The translations under genes and the position numbers were made by a program. The notes below the pieces were generated by a model. It did no database searches, was not told the DNA's origin, and was given only the letters and a program-made list of their open reading frames with translations. Shown piece after piece: positions 27,272-35,189 of a stretch of DNA of 64,000 nt (position 1 is its first letter; each line of letters starts with the position of its first letter). The DNA comes from Yoonia sp035117555 (GTDB taxonomy: Bacteria; Pseudomonadota; Alphaproteobacteria; Rhodobacterales; Rhodobacteraceae). The stretch spans positions 372,001-436,000 of the forward strand of contig NZ_JAYKPK010000001.1 of NCBI RefSeq assembly GCF_035117555.1, in the 5' to 3' direction.

Positions 27272-28822
27272 ATGTCTGATGAAGCCGTTACACCATCCCG
27301 CCGTGCCCGTGGCGGCGGCGGGGCCGCCAGACGTGCGGAACGCACGGCGGTCAGCGTCGAAACTGCGAAGTATATTGAGCGCAATATCCCCAATTACGAG
27401 GTGCTGACCGAAGAGGCCCTGCAGGTGATCGAGGCCAATGCTGAAACGGTGCTGGCCGAAATCGGGGTGAATTTCGTCGATAACCCTGCTGCGCTGGAAT
27501 TGTGGCGCGATGCGGGGGCGCAGATTGATGGCGAACGCGTCCGCATTCCGCGCGGTCTGGCGCGCCAACTTTGTGCCACGGCGCCTGCGGAATTTACCCA
27601 ACATGCCCGCAACCCCGAGCGCAATGTGGTTATGGGTGGCAAGAATCTGGTGCTCGCCCCGGTTTACGGCCCGCCTTTCGTGCGCGATGCCGAAGGGGGG
27701 CGGCGTTACGCAACCATGGCGGATTTCGAGAAATTCGTGAAACTGGGCTATATGTCGAAATGGCTGCATCATTCGGGCGGGACGGTGTGCGAACCCACCG
27801 ATATTCCGGTGAACAAACGCCATCTGGACATGCTGCTGGCGCATATGGTGCTGAGCGATAAGCCGTTCATGGGGTCGGTGACGGAACCCAGCCGCGCGCA
27901 GGATTCGGTCGAGATGTGCGAGATCCTGTTCGGCAAGGACTTCGTGCGCGACAATACGGTGATGACATCGCTGATCAATATCAACTCTCCCCTGACGTTC
28001 GATTCTGTGATGATGGGCGCGTTGGAGGTCTTTGCGCGGCATAATCAGGCATCGATCATCAGCCCCTTCATCGTCGGCGGCGCGATGGCCCCGGTTTCTG
28101 TCGCCGGTACGTTGACTCAGGTTTTGGCCGAAGTGATGGCCGGTGTCGCTTATTCCCAGTTGATCCGCCCCGGATCGCCGGTGATTTTCGGCACTTTCGT
28201 CGCCTCGATCGACATGAATTCCGGCGCGCCGACCTTTGGCACACCAGAGGCGAGCCAGATCACCTATGGCGCGGGGCAACTGGCGCGGCGGATGGGCTTG
28301 CCTTACCGTTCCGCTGGTGCGTTCTGTGGGTCGAAATTGCCCGATGCGCAGGCCGCCTATGAAACCGCCAACAGCCTGAATATGGGGCTTTTGTCGGGGG
28401 TGAATTTCATGCTCCACGCCTGCGGCTGGCTGGAAGGTGGGCTGGTCGCCTCTTTCGAAAAATTCGTCATGGATGCCGATCAGTTGGGCACTCTGCATCA
28501 TTTCGCGCGCGGCGTGGATATGTCCGAAAACGGGCAGGCGATGGATGCTTTGGCCGAGGTCGGGCCGGGCGGGCATTTCCTGGGCTGCGACCATACACAG
28601 GCGAATTTCAAGGCGGCTTTCTGGCGATCCGACCTGTTCGATTACAAACCGTTTGAGACATGGGACGAAGAAGGCGCGCGTGATACCCAAGCTTTGGCAT
28701 CTTTGCGGGTCAAAAAGCTGATCGACACCTACCAGCAACCGCCGCTGGACCCTGAGATCGAGGCGCGGTTGCGCGCCTATGTGGCTGACAAGAAGGCCGC
28801 GATGCCGGATGCTTTTGGCTGA
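27272..28822 (+). CDS. Trimethylamine methyltransferase (MttB) family protein, non-pyrrolysine
   Basis: A 516-residue member of the MttB superfamily, which transfers methyl groups from quaternary or tertiary amines to a corrinoid protein. The start MSDEAVTPSRRARGGGGAAR is a basic, disordered N-terminal tail common in the alphaproteobacterial forms; the TIM-barrel body follows from about 45. There is no in-frame amber codon, so it belongs to the non-pyrrolysine branch (as do glycine-betaine methyltransferases). No corrinoid protein gene is adjacent, so the substrate is unknown. A GGAGG ribosome-binding site precedes the ATG. Confidence 0.9.
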   Translation: MSDEAVTPSRRARGGGGAARRAERTAVSVETAKYIERNIPNYEVLTEEALQVIEANAETVLAEIGVNFVDNPAALELWRDAGAQIDGERVRIPRGLARQLCATAPAEFTQHARNPERNVVMGGKNLVLAPVYGPPFVRDAEGGRRYATMADFEKFVKLGYMSKWLHHSGGTVCEPTDIPVNKRHLDMLLAHMVLSDKPFMGSVTEPSRAQDSVEMCEILFGKDFVRDNTVMTSLININSPLTFDSVMMGALEVFARHNQASIISPFIVGGAMAPVSVAGTLTQVLAEVMAGVAYSQLIRPGSPVIFGTFVASIDMNSGAPTFGTPEASQITYGAGQLARRMGLPYRSAGAFCGSKLPDAQAAYETANSLNMGLLSGVNFMLHACGWLEGGLVASFEKFVMDADQLGTLHHFARGVDMSENGQAMDALAEVGPGGHFLGCDHTQANFKAAFWRSDLFDYKPFETWDEEGARDTQALASLRVKKLIDTYQQPPLDPEIEARLRAYVADKKAAMPDAFG

Positions 28823-28868
28823 CCTTCCCCGCGGGGAAGGTTTTGCATATCTTCCCCGCGGGGAAGAT
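28823..28868. terminator. Pair of near-identical palindromes between convergent genes
   Basis: Two copies of CTTCCCCGCGGGGAAG, as CCTTCCCCGCGGGGAAGG (28823-28840, followed by TTTT) and ATCTTCCCCGCGGGGAAGAT (28849-28868). They lie exactly between the stop codons of the MttB-family gene and the minus-strand DUF6477 gene and probably terminate both transcripts. Confidence 0.65.
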
Positions 28869-29164
28869 CACAGAGCGCGCGGGGTGAGGGCGGTGAGCAG
28901 ACGCGCCTCGCCGACAATCGCGGTCAGCAAGGCGACATGACGGGCGGGTGAATATTGCGCAAGCTGCGCGATCCGGCTGCGGTCCATTTCTGCCTCAATC
29001 TCTAGCAGGGCCATGATCGCTGCGGCGGGGCGCGGCAGCACAGCGGTTTTCAACAGCCGGGGCAATTGTGCCTCGCGGCGATAGTCGTCACTGCCGAAAT
29101 GGGCGGCGCGGGCCAGAAGCGCAGGGCGCTGCAACTGGCGGATACGGGTCATGAGATCAATCAT
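28868..29164 (-). CDS. DUF6477 family protein (98 aa)
   Basis: A small soluble protein beginning MIDLMTRIRQLQRPALLARA, with the DYRREAQLPRLL segment typical of DUF6477, a Rhodobacteraceae-specific family of unknown function. It is entirely helical by composition. The ATG at 29164 is preceded by AAAGG; an upstream in-frame start would add 14 residues without family likeness. It is divergent from the DUF6456 gene. Confidence 0.75.
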   Translation of the reverse strand: MIDLMTRIRQLQRPALLARAAHFGSDDYRREAQLPRLLKTAVLPRPAAAIMALLEIEAEMDRSRIAQLAQYSPARHVALLTAIVGEARLLTALTPRAL

Positions 29165-29400
29165 TGGGGCAGCCTTTCTGGATAAATGGTCTGACCTGTA
29201 TCGCACAGCCCCGGCGGGTGTTGCCTGATCGCCAAAAGTTAAGAACGCTGCGGTTACGAATATTTATCCTTTGGTAAGAATACTTGACAGAGCTGAAACC
29301 TGGTTAACACATAGGTAACCATACATCTCTAGGTTGTGTACATGACAAACATCCTGCCAAGGGTTTTGCCTGGACCGGAGATATCTGCCGGGAAAGGAAG
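29165..29400. promoter_or_regulatory. Divergent regulatory region with a CtrA-like site
   Basis: This 236-base AT-richer stretch separates the DUF6477 and DUF6456 genes and holds no ORF. It contains TTAA-N7-GTAA at 29304-29318 (one mismatch to the CtrA full site TTAA-N7-TTAA), embedded in the inverted repeat GGTTA...TAACC (29302-29320), and a -35-like TTGACA at 29284-29289. Confidence 0.45.
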
Positions 29401-30528
29401 ATGCAGATGACCATACGACCGGGACCGGAACGGTCTGATAATTTCCCGCCATGGGTGCCAGAGGCCGTCCGCCATTATCTGGAGCATACCGAGACGGGCA
29501 TGTCGATCCGAGCTCTGGCGCGCGCCAGCGCCTGCCATCCGTCCACCGTGTTGCGGCAGGTCCGCAAGCTGGAAATCCGCCGCGATGATCTGCTGATCGA
29601 CGGCGCGTTGAAATCCCTTTCCATGCGCGCCAGCGCCGGGTCTGAACAAAGCCAGAAGGAAACACCACAGATGACATCGGATGAAGCTTTGCCAGAGGCG
29701 TCGGGCGGGATCGCCCTGACCCAGCGCCGGATCGATGATGAGGCGCGCCGCATTCTGCGACGGCTGTGCGAACATGGGGCGGTGCTGGCGGCGGCCCGCG
29801 ACATGGATACCGCCGTTGTCGTGCGCGAAAGCCAAAGCGGTGCGCCGTTGCGCACGACAAGCGTGGACCGGGAAATCGCGCAGGCGATGGCGTTGAAAGA
29901 CTGGATCGCCTGTGCCGATCCCGATGCGCGGATCGCGCGCTACTTCATCACCAATCTGGGGCGCGCGGCCTTGCGTCGTCTGACTGCGCAGGATGAAAAC
30001 CGCGCCGGTGGATTTTCCGACAAACGCGCCGGCAAGGATGGCGATGCCCGCTGGGACATGATGGCGCTGGACAGCGGTGAGCGGCCGGTCGCGCGCTATC
30101 ACGTCACTGAAAGCCCGCTCGTCGGTCTGGCCCGCAGGCGGGATCGTGATGGCGGGATGTTTCTGAGCCGGGATCTGGTAGCCACGGGCGAGCGGTTGCG
30201 CGAGGATTTTGAGCTGGCGCAGCTGGCGACGGGAGGCGGGCGCGGTTGGGACAAGGCGGCTTTGGGGCAGATCCCCGATATCCAGCCTGATGCCCCGGCC
30301 CATAGCCGGGCCGCGCATGACCGGGTGCGTGCCGCGTTGCGGGATCTGGGGCCGGGGCTGGGCGATGTGGTGTTGCGCTGTTGTTGTCTTCTCGAAGGGC
30401 TGGAAGCGACCGAGAAATGCATGGGCTGGTCGGCAAGGTCCGGCAAGATCGTGCTGCGCATCGCGCTTGAACGGCTGGCGCGGCATTATGCCCAAACCCA
30501 CGGCCCCTATGCTCCGCGCATCGGTTAG
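29401..30528 (+). CDS. DUF6456 domain protein with N-terminal helix-turn-helix
   Basis: A 375-residue cytosolic protein. Residues about 30-62 (TGMSIRALARASACHPSTVL then RQVRKLE) read as a helix-turn-helix. The C-terminal DUF6456 domain (about 245-370) includes ESPLVGLARRRDRDG and the conserved LRCCCLLEGLEATEKCMGW helix followed by KIVLRIALERLARHY. The combination suggests a transcription factor limited to alphaproteobacteria, but targets are not known. The first ATG is followed two codons later by another (MTIRPGPE); either may be used. Confidence 0.8.
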   Translation: MQMTIRPGPERSDNFPPWVPEAVRHYLEHTETGMSIRALARASACHPSTVLRQVRKLEIRRDDLLIDGALKSLSMRASAGSEQSQKETPQMTSDEALPEASGGIALTQRRIDDEARRILRRLCEHGAVLAAARDMDTAVVVRESQSGAPLRTTSVDREIAQAMALKDWIACADPDARIARYFITNLGRAALRRLTAQDENRAGGFSDKRAGKDGDARWDMMALDSGERPVARYHVTESPLVGLARRRDRDGGMFLSRDLVATGERLREDFELAQLATGGGRGWDKAALGQIPDIQPDAPAHSRAAHDRVRAALRDLGPGLGDVVLRCCCLLEGLEATEKCMGWSARSGKIVLRIALERLARHYAQTHGPYAPRIG

Positions 30529-30629
30529 GCGCATGTGCTGCGCGCAGTGCTGTCATGTGGGGACGCTTGGGATTGGACAAATCCCGCGCGCAAGGCTACC
30601 TGTATTGCATATCTGAGCGGAGCGAGCCT

Positions 30630-31589
30630 ATGTCCCCACGCGATCTGAAAATCCCGGCCCAGCGCCACCCTGAAAAGCAGCGCCGCGAAGACGCGCCGCA
30701 ACCGAAGAAACCGGATTGGATCAGGGTCAAGGCACCGACATCGGAAGGCTATAAAACCACCCGCGATATTATGCGCGAACATAAGCTGGTGACGGTCTGT
30801 GAAGAGGCGGGTTGCCCCAATGTCGGCGAATGCTGGTCACAGGGCCATGCCACGATGATGATCATGGGCGAGGTCTGCACCCGCGCCTGCACCTTCTGCA
30901 ATATCGCGACCGGCAAACCGCCGGAGGCTCTGGATGTGTTCGAACCGGGCCGTGTCGCCGATGCAGTGAAGAAACTGGGGCTGAACCATGTCGTGATCAC
31001 CTCCGTGGACCGCGACGATGTCGAGGATGGCGGTGCGGAACATTTCGCCCAGACAATCCGCGCGGTGCGCCGGCAAAGCCCCGGCACCACGATCGAGATC
31101 CTGACCCCGGATTTCATCCGCTGCGATCCATCGGTGTTGGAGGTGGTGGTGAAAGCGCGCCCCGATGTCTTTAACCATAATCTGGAAACAGTGCCGGGCC
31201 TTTACCCCGAGGTGCGCCCCGGTGCGCGCTATTTCCACAGCTTACGCCTGTTGCAACGGGTCAAGGAACTCGACCCGTCGATGTTCACCAAATCCGGGAT
31301 CATGGTGGGGCTGGGCGAGGATAAGCAATCGGTCCAGCAGGTCATGGATGATATGCGCGCCGCGGATATCGATTTCCTGACCATTGGCCAATATCTGCAA
31401 CCGACGCCAAAACACCACCGGGTGGACCGTTTCGTCACGCCAGAGGAATTCGCAGGCTATGAAAAAGCCGCCTATGGCAAGGGGTTCCTGATGGTCTCGG
31501 CTACGCCGCTGACCCGGTCATCCTATCACGCAGGCGATGACTTTGCCCGCTTGCGGGATGCACGGAATAAAAAACTCGGGATCGCCTGA
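30630..31589 (+). CDS. lipA: Lipoyl synthase LipA
   Basis: Radical-SAM enzyme that inserts two sulfurs into octanoyl-protein to make lipoyl cofactor for 2-oxoacid dehydrogenases and glycine cleavage. In the 319-residue product the auxiliary cluster cysteines C57, C62 and C68 and the radical-SAM CxxxCxxC (C83, C87, C90 in CTRACTFC) are present, as is the C-terminal TRSSYHAGDDF with its cluster-ligating serine. Start chosen at MSPRDLKIPAQRHPEKQRR, 25 codons into the longest reading. Confidence 0.97.
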   Translation: MSPRDLKIPAQRHPEKQRREDAPQPKKPDWIRVKAPTSEGYKTTRDIMREHKLVTVCEEAGCPNVGECWSQGHATMMIMGEVCTRACTFCNIATGKPPEALDVFEPGRVADAVKKLGLNHVVITSVDRDDVEDGGAEHFAQTIRAVRRQSPGTTIEILTPDFIRCDPSVLEVVVKARPDVFNHNLETVPGLYPEVRPGARYFHSLRLLQRVKELDPSMFTKSGIMVGLGEDKQSVQQVMDDMRAADIDFLTIGQYLQPTPKHHRVDRFVTPEEFAGYEKAAYGKGFLMVSATPLTRSSYHAGDDFARLRDARNKKLGIA

Positions 31590-31696
31590 CGTCCCCTTCT
31601 TATTTCTGGAAATACTTCTGGGGGTTTGGGGGCAGAGCCCCCATTGCGGCTGTGCCGCAGCCTCCGGCGGGGATATTTGGGCTCGGACGATGAGGT
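31590..31696. repeat. Convergent intergenic region: two hairpins and two repeat elements
   Basis: Between convergent lipA and the cytochrome gene. Holds CTTCTTATTTCTGGAAATAC (31597-31616), the inverse of the segment at 9047-9068; perfect hairpins TGGGGGC-AGA-GCCCCCA (31627-31643) and TGCGGC-TGT-GCCGCA (31645-31659); and GCCTCCGGCGGGGATATTTG with CTCGGACGATG (31660-31691), an inverted copy of the dispersed 3'-end element. Confidence 0.65.
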
Positions 31697-32563
31697 TTAA
31701 GGGAGTGCCTTGAGATAGGCGGCAATGGCCAGACGGTCCTCATCGCTCAATTGTTCGGTGTTGCGGATCACATCGGCCATGGTGCCACCGGCGCTGTCGA
31801 AGTCCGGGGTGAACCCGCTGCTGAGGTATTCGGCGATATCCTGTTCAGACCAATCCAACCCGGCGGGCGTGATATCGGGAATGCGCCCGTCGCCGCTGGG
31901 GTTCGGCGCACCTGTCATCCATGCGGCGCGGTCCAGCCCGCCCAAGGCATCGCGCGGCGTGTGGCATTCGGCGCAATGGCCCAAAGCCTCGACCAAGACC
32001 CGTCCGCGTTCCAGTTCGGGCTTGGGGGCGTCCATCACCCAATCGTCGCGCAGGTAGAGCGCTTTCCATGGGCCGAGCGTGGCGCGGATGTTATAGGGAA
32101 AGGTCAGATCATGGGGCTGGCTGGGGGTGGCATCGGCGGGCAGGGTCCGCAGATGGGCGATCAGGTCGGCGACGTCCTGCAGGTCGGCCTTGATATAGCT
32201 GGTATAGGGGAAGGCGGGGTAATAGTGCGCCCCATCGGGCGATACGCCGCGCATGATCGCGCTCGCCAATTCCAGATCGGACCAGCCGCCGATACCCTGC
32301 ACCGGGTCAGGCGAGATATTGGGCGCGACGAAAGTGCCGAAGTCGCTGGCGAAGCTTTTGCCGCCTGCCAGCACCTCGGGCGGGCCATCCGGCGCCGCAT
32401 GGCAAGAGGCGCAGCCCGCGGCGGCAAAAGTGATCGCGCCGCGCGTGGCATCGCCGGTGATCCCGTCAAGGGCAGAGGCGGGCAGGGGTGTGGGTTTGGT
32501 GGCGAACCAGCCCGCGCCGATGCCAGCCGCAACGATCCCGGCAACCCAAAGCCAGCGGACCAT
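31697..32563 (-). CDS. Diheme c-type cytochrome
   Basis: A 288-residue periplasmic, probably membrane-anchored, electron carrier. One N-terminal hydrophobic helix (about 5-20) is followed by two cytochrome c domains with CASCH at 51-55 and CAECH at 197-201. Methionines downstream of each (for example in APNPSGDG region and GGTMADVI) could be axial ligands. It resembles the small cytochromes that accompany alcohol or gluconate dehydrogenases, but no such enzyme is adjacent. Its start shares one base with the stop of the upstream cytochrome c' gene. Confidence 0.9.
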   Translation of the reverse strand: MVRWLWVAGIVAAGIGAGWFATKPTPLPASALDGITGDATRGAITFAAAGCASCHAAPDGPPEVLAGGKSFASDFGTFVAPNISPDPVQGIGGWSDLELASAIMRGVSPDGAHYYPAFPYTSYIKADLQDVADLIAHLRTLPADATPSQPHDLTFPYNIRATLGPWKALYLRDDWVMDAPKPELERGRVLVEALGHCAECHTPRDALGGLDRAAWMTGAPNPSGDGRIPDITPAGLDWSEQDIAEYLSSGFTPDFDSAGGTMADVIRNTEQLSDEDRLAIAAYLKALP

Positions 32564-33027
32564 TAATTTGCAGGCGCGCGATAGGTCTCGTGACAGGCAC
32601 CGCAGGATTGGCCGACCGGGCCAAAGGCGCCTTTCAGCGCATCCAAGCCATCACCGGCAACCATGGCCAAGGCGGCGGTTGCGGTTTCCATGTCCTGTTT
32701 GACCTCCAGATAGCCCTCCGGATCGGTCCAGATTTCGGCGCGCGCGCGGCTGCGTTCCAGCGTACTGTCGGTGCCCTCAACCCAGAACGCGCTTTGGTCA
32801 ATCGCGGCCATGGCGGCCAGATTATTCGCCGCAGCGGCGGCGACCTCGGCATCATAGGGGATGCGGTCCTGTGCCATCTGGCCCAAAGGGGTGAGGTAGA
32901 AGCCGTAAAGCCCCATATGCGCCTGACGGGCGGTCAGGGCGCGGTCTTGGTCCTCGGTCAGATCCTGCGCCAGCAGGGCTGTGGCGGACAGGCAAAGAGT
33001 GGTGGCAAGCAAGGTAAAGCGGCGCAT
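32563..33027 (-). CDS. Cytochrome c' (class II, C-terminal heme)
   Basis: A 154-residue periplasmic protein with a signal peptide (1-20, ending LLA|QD) and a four-helix-bundle layout ending in the heme site CGACH at 142-146, the class II hallmark. Such proteins bind NO and some protect against it; redox role in this organism is unknown. It is co-transcribed with the diheme cytochrome (one-base overlap). Confidence 0.88.
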   Translation of the reverse strand: MRRFTLLATTLCLSATALLAQDLTEDQDRALTARQAHMGLYGFYLTPLGQMAQDRIPYDAEVAAAAANNLAAMAAIDQSAFWVEGTDSTLERSRARAEIWTDPEGYLEVKQDMETATAALAMVAGDGLDALKGAFGPVGQSCGACHETYRAPAN

Positions 33028-33127
33028 GGCAATCTCCGGTTGGGCGGCGTTGACGCAAGGTTAGCCCGGCGTTGCGCGAATCCATAAACACGAAAATGTC
33101 AGCGGCTTGTGTGGCCTGCCCGCTGCC

Positions 33128-33673
33128 TCAGGTGAACCTGACCTTGCCGATATAGGGCAGGTTGCGGTTGCGCTGGCCGTAATCGATGCCGTAGCCGACG
33201 ACGAATTCATCGGGGATTTCAAACCCGATCCAATCGGCTTTGAAATCCACTTCTCTGCGCGCGGGTTTATCGAGCAAGGCAATGGTCCGCAGGCGGGCAG
33301 GATTGCGCGACAACAGGAACTTGGTGACATGCGCCAATGTATGGCCGGTATCGACGATATCTTCGACCACCAGCACATCGCGGCCTGCGATCTGGCCACG
33401 CAGATCTTTCAATATTCTGACCTCGCGGCTGGTCTGCATGCCGTCGCCATAAGAGGAGGCTTCTAAAAAATCAACTTCGACGGGAAGATCCAACTCGCGC
33501 ACCAGATCGGCGATAAAGACGAAGGAGCCGCGCAGCAGGCCCACGACGACCAGCTTGTCGGTGCCGGCGAAATCCTTGGCAATGTCGCGTGCCAATTCTT
33601 CGATCCTTGCGGCGATGGATTTCGCGCTGATCATCTGGTCGATCACATAGGGGGGATGGTCGGCGGGCATCAT
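33128..33673 (-). CDS. hpt: Hypoxanthine phosphoribosyltransferase
   Basis: Purine salvage enzyme that joins hypoxanthine (and probably guanine) to PRPP. The 181-residue product has the PRPP-binding motif VLVVEDIVDTGHT near residue 105-117 and the purine-specificity segment near the C-terminus (KADWIGFEIPDEFVVGYGID) typical of HPRTs. Two tandem ATG codons (33673 and 33670) follow a GGAG; I use the first. A longer reading adds 91 residues antisense to the divergent COQ10-like gene and is rejected. Confidence 0.95.
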   Translation of the reverse strand: MMPADHPPYVIDQMISAKSIAARIEELARDIAKDFAGTDKLVVVGLLRGSFVFIADLVRELDLPVEVDFLEASSYGDGMQTSREVRILKDLRGQIAGRDVLVVEDIVDTGHTLAHVTKFLLSRNPARLRTIALLDKPARREVDFKADWIGFEIPDEFVVGYGIDYGQRNRNLPYIGKVRFT

Positions 33674-33799
33674 GGTCTCCGGGTCTGGGGCAGGGGTGTT
33701 GTGGCGCAAATCGCGGACTGCGACAATGGTGCATTTCTGACGCGCTGCCCTTGAAACCCGCACCGTTTTGGCCGACAGAGCGCAAAGCCAAGGAGTGCG

Positions 33800-34276
33800 A
33801 TGATGCCACAACATTCCGAAACCCGGGTTCTGCCTTTTGCTGCGGACCAGATGTATGCGCTGGTTGGCGATGTTGCCAATTACCCGAAATTCCTGCCCTG
33901 GACCGCTGCCGCACGCATCCGCAGCACGGTTGATAAGGGCGATCATATCGTGATGTTGGCCGATCTGGTGATTTCGTTCAAAGTGTTTCGGGAAACCTTT
34001 GGATCACAGGTCACGCTCTGGCCCGAGACCCGGCGGATTGACACCGCTTATCTGGATGGCCCGTTCAAACATATGGAAAGCCAGTGGAATTTCCGGGATG
34101 TGGAGGGCGGCTGCGAAGTGTCGTTCTTTGTCGATTTCGAATTCCGCAATCGGCTGTTGCAGGGTGCTGCGGGGATGTTTTTCAACGAGGCGATGCAGCG
34201 GATCGTGCGCGCGTTCGAGCGCCGCGCGCATGAGCTTTATGATGACAAGGCGGCCAAGAGTAAGCCCAAGGCGTGA
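33800..34276 (+). CDS. COQ10/RatA-like START-domain protein
   Basis: A 158-residue polyketide-cyclase/START fold protein. The N-terminal FAADQMYALVGDVANYPKFLPW and the C-terminal MFFNEAMQRIVRAFERRAHELY helix are the family landmarks. Mitochondrial and alphaproteobacterial homologues bind ubiquinone and support respiration; the E. coli homologue was named RatA as a toxin. There is no antitoxin partner here, so the COQ10 role is more likely. Its last 40 bases overlap the 3' end of cinA on the other strand. Confidence 0.88.
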   Translation: MMPQHSETRVLPFAADQMYALVGDVANYPKFLPWTAAARIRSTVDKGDHIVMLADLVISFKVFRETFGSQVTLWPETRRIDTAYLDGPFKHMESQWNFRDVEGGCEVSFFVDFEFRNRLLQGAAGMFFNEAMQRIVRAFERRAHELYDDKAAKSKPKA

Positions 34277-34704
34277 TTTGCTGAGGCTTGCCGCACTTGT
34301 GCGCGGCCCAAAGCGCCGAATTCGATTGTTTCTGTCTGGCACTCGATCGTTGTGGCGATACCGAAACAGACGCGGCCTTCGGGTTTGTGGTCTGACCCGC
34401 CCGGCCCTGCGATGCCAGTGACCGAGACAGAGAGTTGCGCATTTGAATGTGCCAGCGCGCCTTGCGCCATTTCCGCCGCCACCTGTTCGGAGACTGCGCC
34501 ATGCGCGTCGAGCGTGGCTTTCTGCACCCCCAGCATCTGCATTTTCGCGGCATTGGTGTAGGTCACAAAGCCCCGGTCAAAGACGGCTGATGATCCCGCC
34601 ACATCCGTCAGTGCCGCGCTGATCATGCCGCCGGTGCAGCTTTCCGCTGTCGTGATCATCATGCCGCGCGCTTTGGCCGCGTCCAGCACGGCGGCGGGAT
34701 TCAT
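34237..34704 (-). CDS. CinA-family nicotinamide-nucleotide amidohydrolase
   Basis: A 155-residue stand-alone CinA C-terminal domain, which deamidates NMN to NaMN in pyridine nucleotide recycling. The signature TTAESCTGG is at about 17-25, SVTGIAGPGG at about 107-116. The start ATG overlaps the pgpA stop as ATGA. It overlaps the convergent COQ10-like gene by 40 bases. Confidence 0.93.
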   Translation of the reverse strand: MNPAAVLDAAKARGMMITTAESCTGGMISAALTDVAGSSAVFDRGFVTYTNAAKMQMLGVQKATLDAHGAVSEQVAAEMAQGALAHSNAQLSVSVTGIAGPGGSDHKPEGRVCFGIATTIECQTETIEFGALGRAQVRQASANHALGLLLAALSS

Positions 34705-35189
34705 AGCAGCACCAGATGGAACAGGGCGGCCAGCGCCATGACGCCGATGGCGGCGAAGAGACCCGCGATCACATCGTCCAGCATGACGCCGGTCGGGCCA
34801 TGTTTGCGGTCGGCCCAGCCGATGGGGCCGATCTTGGTGATGTCGAACAGGCGGAACAGCAGGAAGGCCGCGACCCAGCCGGGCCAGAGCGCCAGCAGAT
34901 CGGCGTCGCGGGCGGCGGCACCGAATACCACGGGCAGGAGGGCGATCCATTGGCCTGCGACCTCGTCAATCACGATTTCGGAAGGGTCGTGATCGGCTTT
35001 GCCTGCGGTTTCCACGCCGGTCGCCCAGACACCGAGGGCATAGGCCAGCACGATGCCCGCGACCAAGGCCCAAGGGCCTGCGAGTATTGCCAGCGCATAG
35101 GCAACGGGCAAAGCGGCGAGTGATCCCCAGGTGCCGGGGGCGGGGCGCAGGTGGCCGATGTAGAAAAAGGTTGCGATCAGATGACTCAT
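34701..35189 (-). CDS. pgpA: Phosphatidylglycerophosphatase A
   Basis: Membrane phosphatase that makes phosphatidylglycerol from its 3-phosphate. The 162-residue product shows the PgpA signature GTWGSLAALP at about 20-29, the acidic DPSEIVIDEVAGQWIA at about 68-83, and LFRLFDITKIGPIGWADRK. Four transmembrane helices are visible. Translationally coupled to ispDF upstream (ATGA) and cinA downstream (ATGA). Confidence 0.95.
   Translation of the reverse strand: MSHLIATFFYIGHLRPAPGTWGSLAALPVAYALAILAGPWALVAGIVLAYALGVWATGVETAGKADHDPSEIVIDEVAGQWIALLPVVFGAAARDADLLALWPGWVAAFLLFRLFDITKIGPIGWADRKHGPTGVMLDDVIAGLFAAIGVMALAALFHLVLL

Noticed and set aside
27272..28822. Pyrrolysine-containing methyltransferase
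   Set aside because: The reading frame is continuous with no in-frame amber codon and no pyl genes are visible.
33800..34276. Type II toxin RatA
   Set aside because: The name is inherited from E. coli; there is no antitoxin neighbour and the COQ10/START features suggest a ubiquinone-binding role.
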